A stretch of DNA of 64,000 bases from Pseudomonas bananamidigenes (GCF_001679645.1 NZ_LRUN01000035.1:1-64000); one strand, 5' to 3'; numbered from the stretch's first letter, positions 1 to 8,979 are shown. The notes: generated by a model from the sequence alone, not told the origin. Program-made: numbers and translations.

Positions 1-162
1 TTTTTTGTCATCGCCATGCGCTACGTCCCGTGGAGCCTTGGCCGGACCGACGGGATCGACTTGCGGATCATCCAGATCGGGCGAGTCGGGATCGAATCCC
101 GGCTTTTCGCCACTGGCATGCTCGGATGAGTGAGGGCCACGGGGAGATTGGGGAATTGCCAT
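1..162 (-). CDS. Small acidic Pro/Asp-rich protein, 3' end outside window
   Basis: The reading frame starts at ATG 162 and runs off the left edge, so only the first 54 residues are visible. They begin MAIPQSPRGPHSSEHASGEK and continue with a proline-, aspartate- and glycine-rich stretch containing PDSPDLDDPQVDP. An AGGAGAC ribosome binding site lies 6 bases before the ATG, which strongly supports this start. There is no signal peptide or membrane segment in the visible part, and the composition suggests a disordered, soluble protein. Function unknown. Confidence 0.6.
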   Translation of the reverse strand, partial: MAIPQSPRGPHSSEHASGEKPGFDPDSPDLDDPQVDPVGPAKAPRDVAHGDDKK

Positions 163-257
163 AGTCGTCTCCTGGGAACGAGGCCCGGAAATAACCGGGC
201 GCTACTGTTCAGAGACCTGCAGATTTTCAGGGTGCCCGGCAGGTGACGAACGGGGCC

Positions 258-929
258 TTATTGTGAACCGAGTGCCTTTCTTGCTTGTGCGGCCTCTCGC
301 TCCTGGCCGGCCTGCGCCAGCTCATCAGCGGCTTTCAACCAACGCTGGCGATCGACCGCTGCCGGGATCTGTGAAGGTTTTTGAATCAATACCGCCCAGC
401 CACCCGACTTCTCGAGCGCCGATTCAAAAGAACTGAAGCTCATCAGTTCACGGCGGTTCATCCCGGCACGCAGCAGCACATTTTGCTTCTTGCGGTCATA
501 ACCGGAAAGAATCGCGTAACGCGGCTCGGCCCAGAACGCCGACCCTTCACTGAAACGCACCATCACCGGATACCCTGCCGCCACCTGAGTCAGCAACGCC
601 GGCAAACGGGCATCCAACGGGTATACGACCATGCCGTATTCACGCGCCAGGTTCTGCATGTTCTGCTGCAACTGATTTTCGGCGCCCGGCAGGTGCAGGG
701 GTTTTTCCAGCAGGCCCGGGGTGATCACGATGCCCTGCTGCGACAGCAGGCTGGCCAGCACCTGCGGCCCGCTCTGATTGGCTTCGCCCCGATAAAAGGT
801 GCCACTGAGCTCGACCCGTTCCGGCAGGCGCTGGACTTCCGGCGCCACGCTGCCCGCACACCCCACCAAAGCTGTCACGCAACCGGCCACCAGCAGTGCC
901 ATGCGAATCCGGGAAAATAGCTGCACCAT
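258..929 (-). CDS. C39-peptidase-like lipoprotein, catalytic residues replaced
   Basis: A 223-aa lipoprotein. The N-terminus is a short signal peptide ending in the lipobox LVGC. The remainder resembles the papain-like C39 fold of bacteriocin-processing peptidases. Where active members have Q-x-C-G-P, this protein has NQSGPQ, so the nucleophilic cysteine is serine. Where the catalytic histidine normally precedes a V-x-G-Y-D motif, it reads RYAILSGYD, so that histidine is also gone. The C-terminal 40 residues are a charged, Ala-rich helix. I take it as a non-catalytic, envelope-anchored domain, function unknown. ATG 929 is preferred over GTG 935 because AGAGAG sits at a better distance. Confidence 0.75.
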   Translation of the reverse strand: MVQLFSRIRMALLVAGCVTALVGCAGSVAPEVQRLPERVELSGTFYRGEANQSGPQVLASLLSQQGIVITPGLLEKPLHLPGAENQLQQNMQNLAREYGMVVYPLDARLPALLTQVAAGYPVMVRFSEGSAFWAEPRYAILSGYDRKKQNVLLRAGMNRRELMSFSSFESALEKSGGWAVLIQKPSQIPAAVDRQRWLKAADELAQAGQEREAAQARKALGSQ

Positions 930-1160
930 CGTCACTCTCTTGATCAGTTACCGGTCATCGTGTTCCGGCTTGGTCGAGGATCATAGGACGGCGCAACGCT
1001 GCGGTATAGCCCGAAGGCGCAGATCCATCGGCTGCATAGAGCGAAGTGATTGGTCACCACCGACCTTTGGTCAATAGCCTGAAACACGCCAGCGACTAGA
1101 CTGTCATTCGATAGACAGCAAAAGAGAAAGCGCCCGACGCAGGGCAAAGAGGAGGCACCG

Positions 1161-1328
1161 ATGAGCCTGACCATGACCATTGTGATGTTGATTGCCGGCT
1201 GGCTGGCCGTCGCCGCCGCCATGTTGTGGGGCGTACTGCGGATTTCCCGGCGTCATCACCACCCTGTACAGCCCGCACCGATCAAGAAAGTCGAGAAACA
1301 CAGCGCCCGTCACGCCACCGCGCACTGA
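1161..1328 (+). CDS. Small single-pass membrane protein, 55 aa
   Basis: A 55-residue protein with a strong AGAGGAGG ribosome binding site 6 bases before the ATG. Residues 4-27 form one hydrophobic helix (roughly MTIVMLIAGWLAVAAAMLWG), followed by a basic, His-rich cytoplasmic tail (ISRRHHHP...) ending in HATAH. It has its own rho-independent hairpin just downstream. The combination of ribosome binding site, membrane helix with basic flank and terminator makes it a probable real gene. Function unknown; no neighbour shares its strand closely enough to suggest an operon. Confidence 0.65.
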   Translation: MSLTMTIVMLIAGWLAVAAAMLWGVLRISRRHHHPVQPAPIKKVEKHSARHATAH

Positions 1329-1350
1329 CTGCTTTCAACCGATTCAAACG

Positions 1351-1395
1351 AAAAAGGCCGCGTGACTCTTGCGAGTGACGCGGCCTTCGCTTTTC
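1351..1395. terminator. Bidirectional hairpin between the 55-aa gene and terC
   Basis: AAGGCCGCGTGACTC pairs with GAGTGACGCGGCCTT around a short TTGC loop with one mismatch. A-tracts and T-tracts flank both sides, so it can serve both convergent genes. Confidence 0.8.
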
Positions 1396-1401
1396 CAGCG
1401 G

Positions 1402-2151
1402 TTACGCCTGGGCAGCCAGCTTCTTCTGCTTCGCCCGACGGGACATCATGTTCAACACTTCAATCGCAGCCGAGAACGCCATGGCGGCATACACATAACC
1501 TTTCGGTACATGGGCGCCGAAGCCTTCGGCGATCAGCGTCATGCCGATCATGATCAGGAAGCCCAGGGCCAGCATCACCACCGACGGGTTGTCGTTGATG
1601 AATTTTGCCAGCGGATCAGCCGCAAACAGCATCACCAGCACCGAAACCACCACCGCGATCACCATGATCGGCAAGTGTTCGGTCATGCCGACCGCCGTGA
1701 TGATGCTGTCGATCGAGAACACCATGTCGAGCATCAGGATCTGTCCGATCGCGGCAGCGAAACCCAGGGTCACGGTCGAGGCGGCGGTTTTCGGGTCTTC
1801 CGGTGCCGGATCCATGCTGTGATGGATCTCGGTCGTCGCCTTCCAGACCAGGAACAGGCCACCGGCGATCAGGATCATGTCCTTCCAGGAAAACGCCTGG
1901 CCAAGGATCTCGATGACCGGCTCGGTCAACTGAACAATGAACGCGATGGTGCTCAACAGCGCCAGACGCATGATCAGCGCCATGCCGATACCGAGGCGGC
2001 GGGCCTTCTGCCGATACTGCTCGGGCAGCTTGTTGGTCAGGATCGAAATGAAGATCAGGTTATCGATGCCGAGCACGATTTCCATCACCACCAGTGTTGC
2101 CAGAGCAATCCAGGCCGTCGGGCTGGAAGCGAGTTCTAACAGGTATTCCAT
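1402..2151 (-). CDS. TerC family integral membrane protein
   Basis: A 249-aa TerC/YgdQ-type membrane protein. It has seven to eight hydrophobic segments and the two acidic family motifs: [12 protein letters not shown] near residue 24 and [14 protein letters not shown] near the middle. The aspartates in these motifs are thought to handle divalent cations. Family members have been linked to tellurite resistance and to manganese export or loading of exoenzymes. The length matches single-domain members; there is no C-terminal CBS/CorC part. AGGA lies 8 bases before the ATG. It is followed on the same strand by nothing and preceded 28 bases upstream by a small lipoprotein gene, so the two may be cotranscribed. 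Confidence 0.9.
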   Translation of the reverse strand: MEYLLELASSPTAWIALATLVVMEIVLGIDNLIFISILTNKLPEQYRQKARRLGIGMALIMRLALLSTIAFIVQLTEPVIEILGQAFSWKDMILIAGGLFLVWKATTEIHHSMDPAPEDPKTAASTVTLGFAAAIGQILMLDMVFSIDSIITAVGMTEHLPIMVIAVVVSVLVMLFAADPLAKFINDNPSVVMLALGFLIMIGMTLIAEGFGAHVPKGYVYAAMAFSAAIEVLNMMSRRAKQKKLAAQA

Positions 2152-2179
2152 GGGTCAGTCCTGACTCTTGTAAGACGAT

Positions 2180-2422
2180 TTAGATGGTTTTGGAGGAAGA
2201 TTCGTATTTTTCCGCCTCTTTTTCCGGGGCTTCTTTTTTCTCGATCAGGCCGCCAGTGACCTCGCTGAGCGCCTGCTCGGCGGCTTTGTGCGTGTCGTCG
2301 ATGGCCTGTTTGGCACTCTCGGCGGCCTTGCCCATCAATTGCTGGGCGCTTTTTTCAGCCTGGTCGCAGCCAGCCATAAGCAGTAAAGACGTAAACATCA
2401 GTGCCGGGATCGTGTATTTCAT
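2180..2422 (-). CDS. Small lipoprotein, helical and charged
   Basis: An 80-aa lipoprotein. The signal peptide ends in LLMAGC with the acylated Cys at residue 19. The mature part is an Ala/Lys/Glu-rich helix (AEKSAQQLMGKAAESAKQAI...) ending in a strongly charged EKKEAPEKEAEKYESSS tail. It is likely a periplasmic-facing envelope protein. A ribosome binding site (AAGGA) precedes the ATG. It diverges from the NhaR-like gene, and the two share a 143-bp intergenic region. No specific function can be assigned. Confidence 0.75.
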   Translation of the reverse strand: MKYTIPALMFTSLLLMAGCDQAEKSAQQLMGKAAESAKQAIDDTHKAAEQALSEVTGGLIEKKEAPEKEAEKYESSSKTI

Positions 2423-2505
2423 AAGGATTCCTTCGAATGAACAGACAGGTCACGGACCACCCGTCGATGGCTGGGCATTCTAGGGAGACAAACACTTCAG
2501 AAAAA

Positions 2506-2542
2506 TTCGTATTTTCAGCGGCTATACTTCGATTTATACGAA
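2506..2542. promoter_or_regulatory. Inverted repeat TTCGTAT/ATACGAA before the NhaR-like gene
   Basis: TTCGTAT at 2506-2512 and its exact complement ATACGAA at 2536-2542 flank a 23-bp AT-rich centre, about 25 bp before the regulator start and between two divergent genes. LysR-type regulators usually bind such dyads next to their own gene, so this is a candidate autoregulatory site. Inferred only. Confidence 0.4.
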
Positions 2543-2565
2543 CTGAATCTGGCGGACCGGACCCC

Positions 2566-3465
2566 GTGCTCAATTACCGACAACTGCACTACTTCTGGGT
2601 GGTGGCCAAGACCGGCAGCATCGTGCGCGCCTGCGAGCAACTTAACCTGACACCGCAGACCATCAGTGGGCAGATTTCCTTGCTTGAGCAGACCTACGGC
2701 ATCGAGTTGTTTCAGCGCGTCGGCCGACAGCTCGAACTCACCGAAGCCGGACGTCAGGCCCTGCCCTACGCCGAACAGATGTTTCAGATCGGCGGCGAAC
2801 TGGAACTCATGCTGCGCGCCCAGCCCAACGAACAGCAGATCCTGTTCCGGGTCGGCGTGGCGGACGTGGTGCCCAAATCCATCGTCTATCGCCTGATCGC
2901 ACCGACCATGGAGTTGAGCGAACCGCTGCGCATCACCTGCCGCGAAGACAAACTGGAACGGTTGCTGGCAGATCTGGCGATCCAGCGCCTGGACCTGGTG
3001 ATCTCCGACAGCCCTATGCCGTCGCACCTGGACATCAAGGGCTACAGCCAAAGGCTCGGAGAGTGCGGGATCAGTTTCTTTGCCACCGCCGAACTGGCGG
3101 CGCAATACGGTCAGGACTTTCCGCGCAGCCTGCACGGCGCGCCGCTGTTGATTCCCGGAGCCGAAACCGTGGTGCGCAGCCGTCTGCAGCGCTGGTTCGC
3201 CGAACAGCAGATTCAACCAAGGATTGTCGGGGAATTCGATGACAGCGCCCTGATGCAGGCGTTCGGCCAGTCCGGCAGCGGAATTTTCATTGGCCCGAGC
3301 GTGATCGCCGATGAGGTGAAACGCCAGTACGGCGTTGAATTGATCGGCCAGACCGATGCGGTGAGCGAGTCGTTCTATGCGATCTCGGTGGAACGCAAGT
3401 TCAAGCACCCCGGCATCAAAGCGATTACCGAAGGTGCCCGACGCGAGCTGTTTACCGGGTTTTAA
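2566..3465 (+). CDS. nhaR: LysR-type regulator, NhaR-like
   Basis: From GTG 2566 the protein has 299 residues, close to the usual length of NhaR, the LysR-type activator of the Na+/H+ antiporter gene in enterobacteria. The N-terminus LNYRQLHYFWVVAKTGSI and LTPQTISGQI match the NhaR winged-helix signature, including the TPQT-I-GQI recognition helix. Residues 90-299 form a substrate-binding domain. The longer frame from 2437 would add 43 residues with no homologous character and would run through the candidate operator, so I reject it. No antiporter gene is adjacent; the neighbours are a TerC operon and an efflux pump, so its target is not evident. Confidence 0.85.
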   Translation: MLNYRQLHYFWVVAKTGSIVRACEQLNLTPQTISGQISLLEQTYGIELFQRVGRQLELTEAGRQALPYAEQMFQIGGELELMLRAQPNEQQILFRVGVADVVPKSIVYRLIAPTMELSEPLRITCREDKLERLLADLAIQRLDLVISDSPMPSHLDIKGYSQRLGECGISFFATAELAAQYGQDFPRSLHGAPLLIPGAETVVRSRLQRWFAEQQIQPRIVGEFDDSALMQAFGQSGSGIFIGPSVIADEVKRQYGVELIGQTDAVSESFYAISVERKFKHPGIKAITEGARRELFTGF

Positions 3466-4622
3466 GCCTGCGCGCAAACCTCGCGCGGCTTGAGCACCAT
3501 CAACACCATGGCGAGGAAAATCGACAGCAGGATGAACGCGGCAGCGGCGAAACCGACGAAGCCCAGGCCCGCGTTGTCGATTACCCGACCGCCAATGATC
3601 GCGCCCAGACCGATCCCGAGATTGGCTCCGGCGATATTCAGCGATGCGGCAAAGGCCGGTGCTTCAGGTGCCGCTTTCATCAAGCGTACGTGGCTGACCA
3701 GAAACAGCGCGGCCTGCGTCACGCCCCAGATGCCCATCGCCGCCGCCAGGCCCAGCGACGAATTGATGTTGGGCACCAGCGCCACCATCCCGGGAATCAT
3801 GAACGCGCAGAACATCACCGAAGCCATCAATGGGTGACGATCCACCGCGCGACCGCCCAGCGAGTTGCCGATCAGGCCGACCGCACCAAAGCCCATCAGA
3901 CACCAGCCGACCACGGTGCCATTGAAACCGGCCAGACGTTCAAGGATATCCGCCAGATAGGTGTAGGCCGTGAACATGCCGCTGAACACCAGAATCGACA
4001 GCAGCACATGGCCAAGCATCAACGGGCTGCGCAGAATCTTGAACTGCGATCCGAAGCTGACCTGATGCTGGTGCAGGCTGGTTTTCGGCAGGTAGACAAA
4101 CAGCAGCAACGCCTTGGCGAATGCGATGACCGCCAGAATGGCGAATGCGCTGCGCCAGCCGAAGGCATCGGAAATCAGCGTACCGACCGGGATGCCGAAC
4201 ACCGTGGCGCAGACGATGCCGAAGCCGATCTTGGCAATGGCGCGACCGGCGAAGTCCGGACCGACGATGTCTACTGCGGTTTCACTGGCCAGGGCCCAGA
4301 ACACCGGCAGCCCCAGTGCCGGGATCAACCGTGCAATGGCCATGACCCAGATGTTCGGCGCCAGAGCCGCCACGGTATTGGCCAGACCGAACATGACCAG
4401 AATGGTGATGAACAGCTTGCGCCGTTCGAAACGGGCGAAATATGCCGTCAAGAACGGGCCGAACATGGCCACGGTGAAAGCGAATAGCGTCACCAGCAAC
4501 CCGGCTTGCGGGATGGTGACTTCCAGGTCTCGGGCAATCGCCGGCAGCAGGCCGACGATGACGAACTCCGTGGTCAGCACCGTGAATCCGGCGGCAGACA
4601 ACAGAAGGATGGGCAACAGCAT
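3462..4622 (-). CDS. MFS transporter, DHA1 drug/sugar efflux type
   Basis: A 386-aa, 12-helix major facilitator protein of the DHA1 class (AraJ/YdhP-like). Typical motifs are LTTEFVIVGLLPAIARDL in helix 1 and RFERRKLFITILVMFG in the loop 2-3 region (motif A variant). I choose ATG 4622, preceded by CTGGAG, because it gives the standard DHA1 N-terminus MLLPILLLSAAGFTV. The upstream start at 4733 would add a 37-residue leader that looks like translated intergenic DNA. The gene converges on the NhaR-like gene, and the two stop codons overlap by 4 bases. Substrate unknown. Confidence 0.85.
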   Translation of the reverse strand: MLLPILLLSAAGFTVLTTEFVIVGLLPAIARDLEVTIPQAGLLVTLFAFTVAMFGPFLTAYFARFERRKLFITILVMFGLANTVAALAPNIWVMAIARLIPALGLPVFWALASETAVDIVGPDFAGRAIAKIGFGIVCATVFGIPVGTLISDAFGWRSAFAILAVIAFAKALLLFVYLPKTSLHQHQVSFGSQFKILRSPLMLGHVLLSILVFSGMFTAYTYLADILERLAGFNGTVVGWCLMGFGAVGLIGNSLGGRAVDRHPLMASVMFCAFMIPGMVALVPNINSSLGLAAAMGIWGVTQAALFLVSHVRLMKAAPEAPAFAASLNIAGANLGIGLGAIIGGRVIDNAGLGFVGFAAAAFILLSIFLAMVLMVLKPREVCAQA

Positions 4623-4837
4623 GGGGAACTCCAGCAAAACGACGGCACCGGCGCTGACCTGAAGGCCCGCCGGCAGAACATGAAAATAAGGATGCGCAAT
4701 CTTAACAGAGTGTTCCCGGAGTGACTTGCACAAACCTGTCTATATTGCAGAACGTTTCGGTGGCAGATCGTCACAGGCCTGAAGGATAAGGCCTACGCTG
4801 TGATAAAGTCCGCGCCCTGAAAAACGTACACCCTGTT

Positions 4838-4863
4838 CAGCCACCCGTTAAACGGCGTGGCTG
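4838..4863 (+). promoter_or_regulatory. Hairpin in the sstT leader
   Basis: The 337-bp gap between the MFS gene and sstT carries a compact palindrome, CAGCCACCCGTT-AA-AACGGCGTGGCTG-like, with seven outer and four inner pairs. There is no T-tract, so it is not a classical terminator. Apart from this I see no gene in 4623-4959. It may be a leader structure or operator of sstT; function inferred only. Confidence 0.3.
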
Positions 4864-4959
4864 TCGCGTCATTCCTTACGGTTCGTGTCTGTGGCCTGCC
4901 CCCGATTCATCGCCCGGATCACACAACCTTGCACCCTATAAAAAAGCAGAGATGCCGTT

Positions 4960-6192
4960 ATGACCGCTTCATCCCCTTCTCTAATGCAACGCCTGAAAAG
5001 CCTCAGCCTGGTCACGCAGATCCTGATCGGCCTGATTGCCGGCATCGCCCTGGCGCTGTTCGCGCCCGAAGCCGCCAAAGGCACCGCCTTCATCGGCAAG
5101 GTGTTCGTCTCGGCGCTCAAGGCCGTGGCGCCGATCCTGGTGTTCGTGCTGGTCATGGCCTCGATCGCCAACCACAAGCACGGTCAGGAAACCCATATCC
5201 GGCCGATTCTGTTCCTGTACCTGCTGGGCACCTTTGGCGCTGCGGCGGTGGCGGTGGTTGCCAGCACGATGTTTCCGTCGCATCTGGTGCTGTCCACCGA
5301 TAACGTCGCCGTCACTGCACCGGGCGGCATCGGCGAAGTCCTGCAAAGCCTGCTGCTGAGCGTGGTCGATAACCCGGTCACTGCATTGATGAACGCCAAC
5401 TTCATCGGCATTCTGGCCTGGGCCATCGGCATGGGCGTGGCGATTCGGCATGCCGGCGACACCACCCGGGAAGTGGTCAGCGACCTGTCCAACGGCGTGA
5501 CCCTGATCGTGCGCGTAGTCATTCGTTTCGCACCCCTGGGCATTTTCGGTCTGGTGGCTTCGACCCTGGCCACGTCCGGTTTTGGCGCACTGGTGGGTTA
5601 CGCGCACCTGCTGGCAGTGCTGCTGGGCTGCATGCTGTTCGTGGCCTTGGTGATGAACCCGCTGATCGTGTTCTGGAAAATGCGCCGCAACCCGTATCCG
5701 CTGACGCTCAAGTGCCTGCGCGAAAGCGGCATCACCGCGTTCTTCACCCGCAGCTCGGCGGCCAACATTCCAGTCAACCTGGAGCTGAGCAAGCGTCTGG
5801 GCCTGCATGAAGACACCTACTCGGTCTCGATTCCGCTGGGTGCCACCATCAACATGGCCGGTGCGTCGATCACCATCACCGTGCTGACCCTTGCCGCCGT
5901 GCACACCCTGGGCATTGCCGTGGACATCCCGACCGCGATCCTGCTCAGCGTCGTCGCTGCGATCTGCGCGTGTGGCGCGTCCGGTGTGGCCGGCGGTTCG
6001 CTGCTGCTGATTCCGCTGGCGTGCAGCCTGTTCGGCATTCCGAGCGAGATTGCCATGCAAGTGGTGGCGGTCGGCTTCATCATCGGTGTGTTGCAGGATT
6101 CGGCCGAGACGGCGCTGAACTCCTCCACCGACGTGTTGTTCACCGCTGCGGCTTGCCTGGGCGAAGAACAGAAAGCACAACGTCCGGCGTAA
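4960..6192 (+). CDS. sstT: Serine/threonine:Na+ symporter SstT
   Basis: A 410-aa dicarboxylate/amino acid:cation symporter family protein. It matches SstT over its whole length: [19 protein letters not shown] at the N-terminus, [18 protein letters not shown] (reentrant loop 1), and [19 protein letters not shown] followed by [20 protein letters not shown] (substrate-binding helices and reentrant loop 2). It imports serine and threonine with Na+ across the inner membrane. The gene stands alone, with a long leader upstream and a strong terminator downstream. Confidence 0.93.
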   Translation: MTASSPSLMQRLKSLSLVTQILIGLIAGIALALFAPEAAKGTAFIGKVFVSALKAVAPILVFVLVMASIANHKHGQETHIRPILFLYLLGTFGAAAVAVVASTMFPSHLVLSTDNVAVTAPGGIGEVLQSLLLSVVDNPVTALMNANFIGILAWAIGMGVAIRHAGDTTREVVSDLSNGVTLIVRVVIRFAPLGIFGLVASTLATSGFGALVGYAHLLAVLLGCMLFVALVMNPLIVFWKMRRNPYPLTLKCLRESGITAFFTRSSAANIPVNLELSKRLGLHEDTYSVSIPLGATINMAGASITITVLTLAAVHTLGIAVDIPTAILLSVVAAICACGASGVAGGSLLLIPLACSLFGIPSEIAMQVVAVGFIIGVLQDSAETALNSSTDVLFTAAACLGEEQKAQRPA

Positions 6193-6200
6193 ACACCGAG

Positions 6201-6250
6201 CGCAACAAAAAGCCCGCCAAGGCGCAAACCTTGGCGGGCTTTTTGTTGCG
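6201..6250. terminator. Strong bidirectional terminator after sstT
   Basis: A perfect 22-bp inverted repeat (CGCAACAAAAAGCCCGCCAAGG and its complement) around a 6-nt loop, with U-tracts on both sides. It separates sstT from the convergent DUF1993 gene. Confidence 0.92.
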
Positions 6251-6256
6251 ACGGGT

Positions 6257-6766
6257 TTAGAACGCGCCCATGTAATCGCGCTTGCCGATTTCAACGCCGT
6301 TGTGACGCAGCAGGTCGTAAGCAGTGGTGACGTGGAAGAAGAACTGCGGCAGGCCGTAGCTCAGCAGGTAGGCCTGGCCGGAGAAGCGTTTCTCTTTCGG
6401 AGTGCCCGGACGGGTCACGATTTCGATGCCTTCCTTGCCATTGATCTGCTCGGGCTTGATCTCGCCGATGAAGGCCAGAACCTTGGCGATCAATGCTTGC
6501 AGCTCGGCGAAGGTGGTTTCGGTGTCGTCGTACTTGGGGATTTCGACTTCGGCCAGACGCGAGGAAACGCCTTTGGCGAAGTCCACGGCGATCTGCACCT
6601 GACGCACCAGCGGGAACATGTCCGGGTACAGACGCGCCTGCAGGAAGGCGTTCGGGTCGATGTTTTTCGCGGTGGCGTGGGCTTCGGCCTTTTTCAGCAC
6701 ATCGCTCAGGGCGTTGAGCATTTGCTGGAAAACCGGAACGGATGCGGCGTACAGGGAAATGGTCAT
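6257..6766 (-). CDS. DUF1993 family protein
   Basis: A 169-aa protein with the DUF1993 layout: N-terminal MTISLYAASVPVFQQML, central RLYPDMFPLVRQVQIAVDFAK, and C-terminal FFFHVTTAYDLLRHNGVEIGKRDYMG. The fold is believed to be a DinB-like four-helix bundle, and the histidines in the first and last helices are the likely metal ligands. The ATG at 6766 is preferred over the upstream in-frame start because it begins the conserved family sequence. Soluble, cytosolic, function unknown. Confidence 0.85.
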   Translation of the reverse strand: MTISLYAASVPVFQQMLNALSDVLKKAEAHATAKNIDPNAFLQARLYPDMFPLVRQVQIAVDFAKGVSSRLAEVEIPKYDDTETTFAELQALIAKVLAFIGEIKPEQINGKEGIEIVTRPGTPKEKRFSGQAYLLSYGLPQFFFHVTTAYDLLRHNGVEIGKRDYMGAF

Positions 6767-6890
6767 GCCAGTCTCACAGGGTGGCTGGGTAAATCGTGGG
6801 GCGATTATAGCCATGCTCGCGGACCGTGCGACTTGTCTTTTATCCAGCAAGGATTAGGCTAGGCGCCTTCGACTGCAGAGGGAACGCGCG

Positions 6891-7541
6891 ATGTCCACAG
6901 AACTTGAAACCAACGTCAACGAACCACGGCTCAACGCCACGGAAATCCGCATTCTGGGCTCGCTGATCGAGAAGCAGGCCACCAGCCCGGAAACCTATCC
7001 GCTGACCCTCAACGCATTGGTGCTGGCCTGCAATCAGAAAACCAGCCGGGAACCTGTGATGAACCTGACCCAGGGCCAGGTCGGCCAGAGTCTGCGCGCC
7101 CTCGAAGGCCGGGGTTTCGCCAAACTGGTCATGGGCAGTCGCGCCGACCGCTGGGAACACAAGGTCGACAAAGCGCTGGAGCTGGTGCCGGCACAGATGA
7201 TTCTGACCGGGCTGATGTTCCTGCGCGGCCCGCAAACCGTCAACGAGCTGCTGACCCGCAGCGGGCGCATGCATGAATTCGAAGACGCCGAACAAGTGGT
7301 GCATCAGCTTGAGCGCCTGATCGCTCGGGATCTGGCGGTGCTGATTCCGCGTCAGGCCGGCCAACGCGAAGATCGCTACACCCACGCGCTGGGTGATCCG
7401 GCGGACATCGAGGCGATTATCGCGGCGCGACAGAATCCGGGTGATCGCGGTACTGCCAGCGGTGTTTCAGTCGAGCGCATCGAAGAGCTGGAAGCACGGA
7501 TTGCGGCGCTGGAAGAACGCCTGGCACGCCTCGAAGCGTAA
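6891..7541 (+). CDS. yceH: YceH/DUF480 family winged-helix protein
   Basis: A 216-aa member of the YceH (DUF480) family. It has two winged-helix domains ([30 protein letters not shown] at the start and the [22 protein letters not shown] segment in the middle). A C-terminal leucine-heptad coiled coil ([20 protein letters not shown]) probably mediates dimerisation. Family function is unsettled, but the fold implies nucleic-acid binding. GAGGG precedes the ATG. It stands alone on the plus strand. Confidence 0.88.
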   Translation: MSTELETNVNEPRLNATEIRILGSLIEKQATSPETYPLTLNALVLACNQKTSREPVMNLTQGQVGQSLRALEGRGFAKLVMGSRADRWEHKVDKALELVPAQMILTGLMFLRGPQTVNELLTRSGRMHEFEDAEQVVHQLERLIARDLAVLIPRQAGQREDRYTHALGDPADIEAIIAARQNPGDRGTASGVSVERIEELEARIAALEERLARLEA

Positions 7542-7557
7542 GCGCAGCGGGGCGGCG

Positions 7558-8076
7558 TCATTCGCCGTCCCAGTAATCCACCCCGTCCGACTGCCGAGCC
7601 ACCGCGACGAAGCCCGAGGCATTGCCCTCGGCATCGATGCTGAAGTTATCCATCACCGCGTACTTGTTCGAGTCCGGGTACTCGCAGATGTCCGGTTGCT
7701 GCTGGGTACTGACCGCCAGATAACGCAGCTCCTGCGCGCTGGTGTTGATGATTTGATGCGCCTTTTCCGGGCCGCCCGGCGGGCAGGCGATCACGTCGCC
7801 GGCGCGGATCGGGAAACGCTCGGCGGCCAAGCGCACCTCCCCTTCCCCGGCCACCACGTAGAACATTTCCTCATTGACCCGATGACTGTGAAACGGACTG
7901 CCGCGCATGCCCGGCGGCAGCGCATACAGCCGATAACCGAGCTTTTGCGCGCCCAGTTGCTGACCGATTCGGGCGAACCGCTGCTGATAACGTCCGGCGG
8001 TTTCGCCTCCGGGTGCCAGCGCTTCGGGCAACGGTTCGAGTTCGACGTCATTCAGGTTGAGGATGGGCGGATGCAT
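7558..8076 (-). CDS. Cupin domain protein
   Basis: A 172-aa single-domain cupin. Motif 1 is seen as FHSHRVNEEMFYVVAGEGEVR, which carries the two His, one Glu and Gly framework for metal binding, and motif 2 as IRAGDVIACPPGGPEKAHQIIN. It could be an isomerase, dioxygenase or small-molecule sensor; the substrate cannot be read. ATG 8076 has GAGG upstream and gives a clean start. The gene follows the shikimate-dehydrogenase homologue on the same strand with an 84-bp gap. Confidence 0.82.
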   Translation of the reverse strand: MHPPILNLNDVELEPLPEALAPGGETAGRYQQRFARIGQQLGAQKLGYRLYALPPGMRGSPFHSHRVNEEMFYVVAGEGEVRLAAERFPIRAGDVIACPPGGPEKAHQIINTSAQELRYLAVSTQQQPDICEYPDSNKYAVMDNFSIDAEGNASGFVAVARQSDGVDYWDGE

Positions 8077-8160
8077 GCAAACCTCGGTTTTTGTCGTGGG
8101 GCAAGTCTGTGCCTGCTGATCCGGCAGTATAGGCAATGACCATCCCGACACCGAGATCAA

Positions 8161-8979
8161 TCAACTGCGGGCAAACGCCACCGCCGCCTCGAACTGCTCG
8201 ACCGTCGGCCGCACGCCGGTGTAAAGCACAAACTGCTCCAGCGCCTGGATCGCGATCACTTCCAGCCCGGTGATGACCTTTTTGCCTTCGGCGCGACCAC
8301 GCACGATCAATGGCGTTTCCGAGGGGATTGCCACCACATCGAACACCGTATCGGCAGACTTGATCACATCCACCTCAAACGCCAACTGACCTGCTTCCGG
8401 ACCACCGTCCATCCCCACCGGGGTCACATTGACCAGCATCTGCGGGCGCTCCTCACCCAAATCCGCCTGCCAGCGATAACCCAACGAATCCGCCAGCGCC
8501 CGGCCGGCACGCTCGTTGCGGGCCACGATCAAACCCTTCCTGTAACCACCATCGCGCAAGGCACTGGCTACTGCCTTGGCCATGCCACCGCTGCCGCGCA
8601 AGGCAAAGGTCGAGTCCTTCGGCACCGCATGGGTTTCCAGCAACTGGGCGATGGCGATGTAATCGGTGTTGTAAGCCTTGAGATGGCCGTTGGTGTTGAC
8701 GATGGTGTTGATCGACTGGATCGCCGCTGCCGACGCATCCAGCTCGTCGACCAGCGCAATGCAGGCCTCCTTGAACGGCATCGACACGCCGCAACCACGA
8801 ATGCCCAGCGCGCGAATGCCCCCGACAGCGCCCGGCAAATCCTGACTGCTGAAGGCCTTGTAGTAAAAGTTCAGACCCAGCTGCTCGTACAGATGGTTAT
8901 GAAAACGCAGACCGAAATTCCCGGGACGCCCAGACAGGGACATGCACAATTGGGTGTCTTTGTTGGGGTTCATCTGCAT
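8161..8979 (-). CDS. Shikimate dehydrogenase homologue of the SDH-L type
   Basis: A 272-aa NADP-dependent dehydrogenase of the AroE superfamily. It keeps the catalytic lysine in VSMPFKEACIALVDE and the aspartate in AYNTDY, plus a GSGGMAKAV nucleotide-binding loop. The sequence SLSGRPGNFGLRFHNHLYEQLGLNFYYKAF and NTDY in place of NTDG point to the SDH-L branch, as remembered from the Haemophilus HI0607 protein, rather than housekeeping AroE. Such proteins reduce shikimate poorly and their real substrate is unclear. ATG 8979 has AAGGAGAC at good spacing, so I prefer it over 9000 and 8973. Confidence 0.85.
   Translation of the reverse strand: MQMNPNKDTQLCMSLSGRPGNFGLRFHNHLYEQLGLNFYYKAFSSQDLPGAVGGIRALGIRGCGVSMPFKEACIALVDELDASAAAIQSINTIVNTNGHLKAYNTDYIAIAQLLETHAVPKDSTFALRGSGGMAKAVASALRDGGYRKGLIVARNERAGRALADSLGYRWQADLGEERPQMLVNVTPVGMDGGPEAGQLAFEVDVIKSADTVFDVVAIPSETPLIVRGRAEGKKVITGLEVIAIQALEQFVLYTGVRPTVEQFEAAVAFARS

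Noticed and set aside
2437..2565. N-terminal extension of the NhaR-like protein
   Set aside because: The 43 added residues run through the candidate operator and have no homologous character; GTG 2566 gives the family length.
4981..6294. 437-aa antisense frame over sstT
   Set aside because: His/Gln/Arg-rich translation typical of the complement of GC-rich membrane-protein genes; sstT is clear on the other strand.
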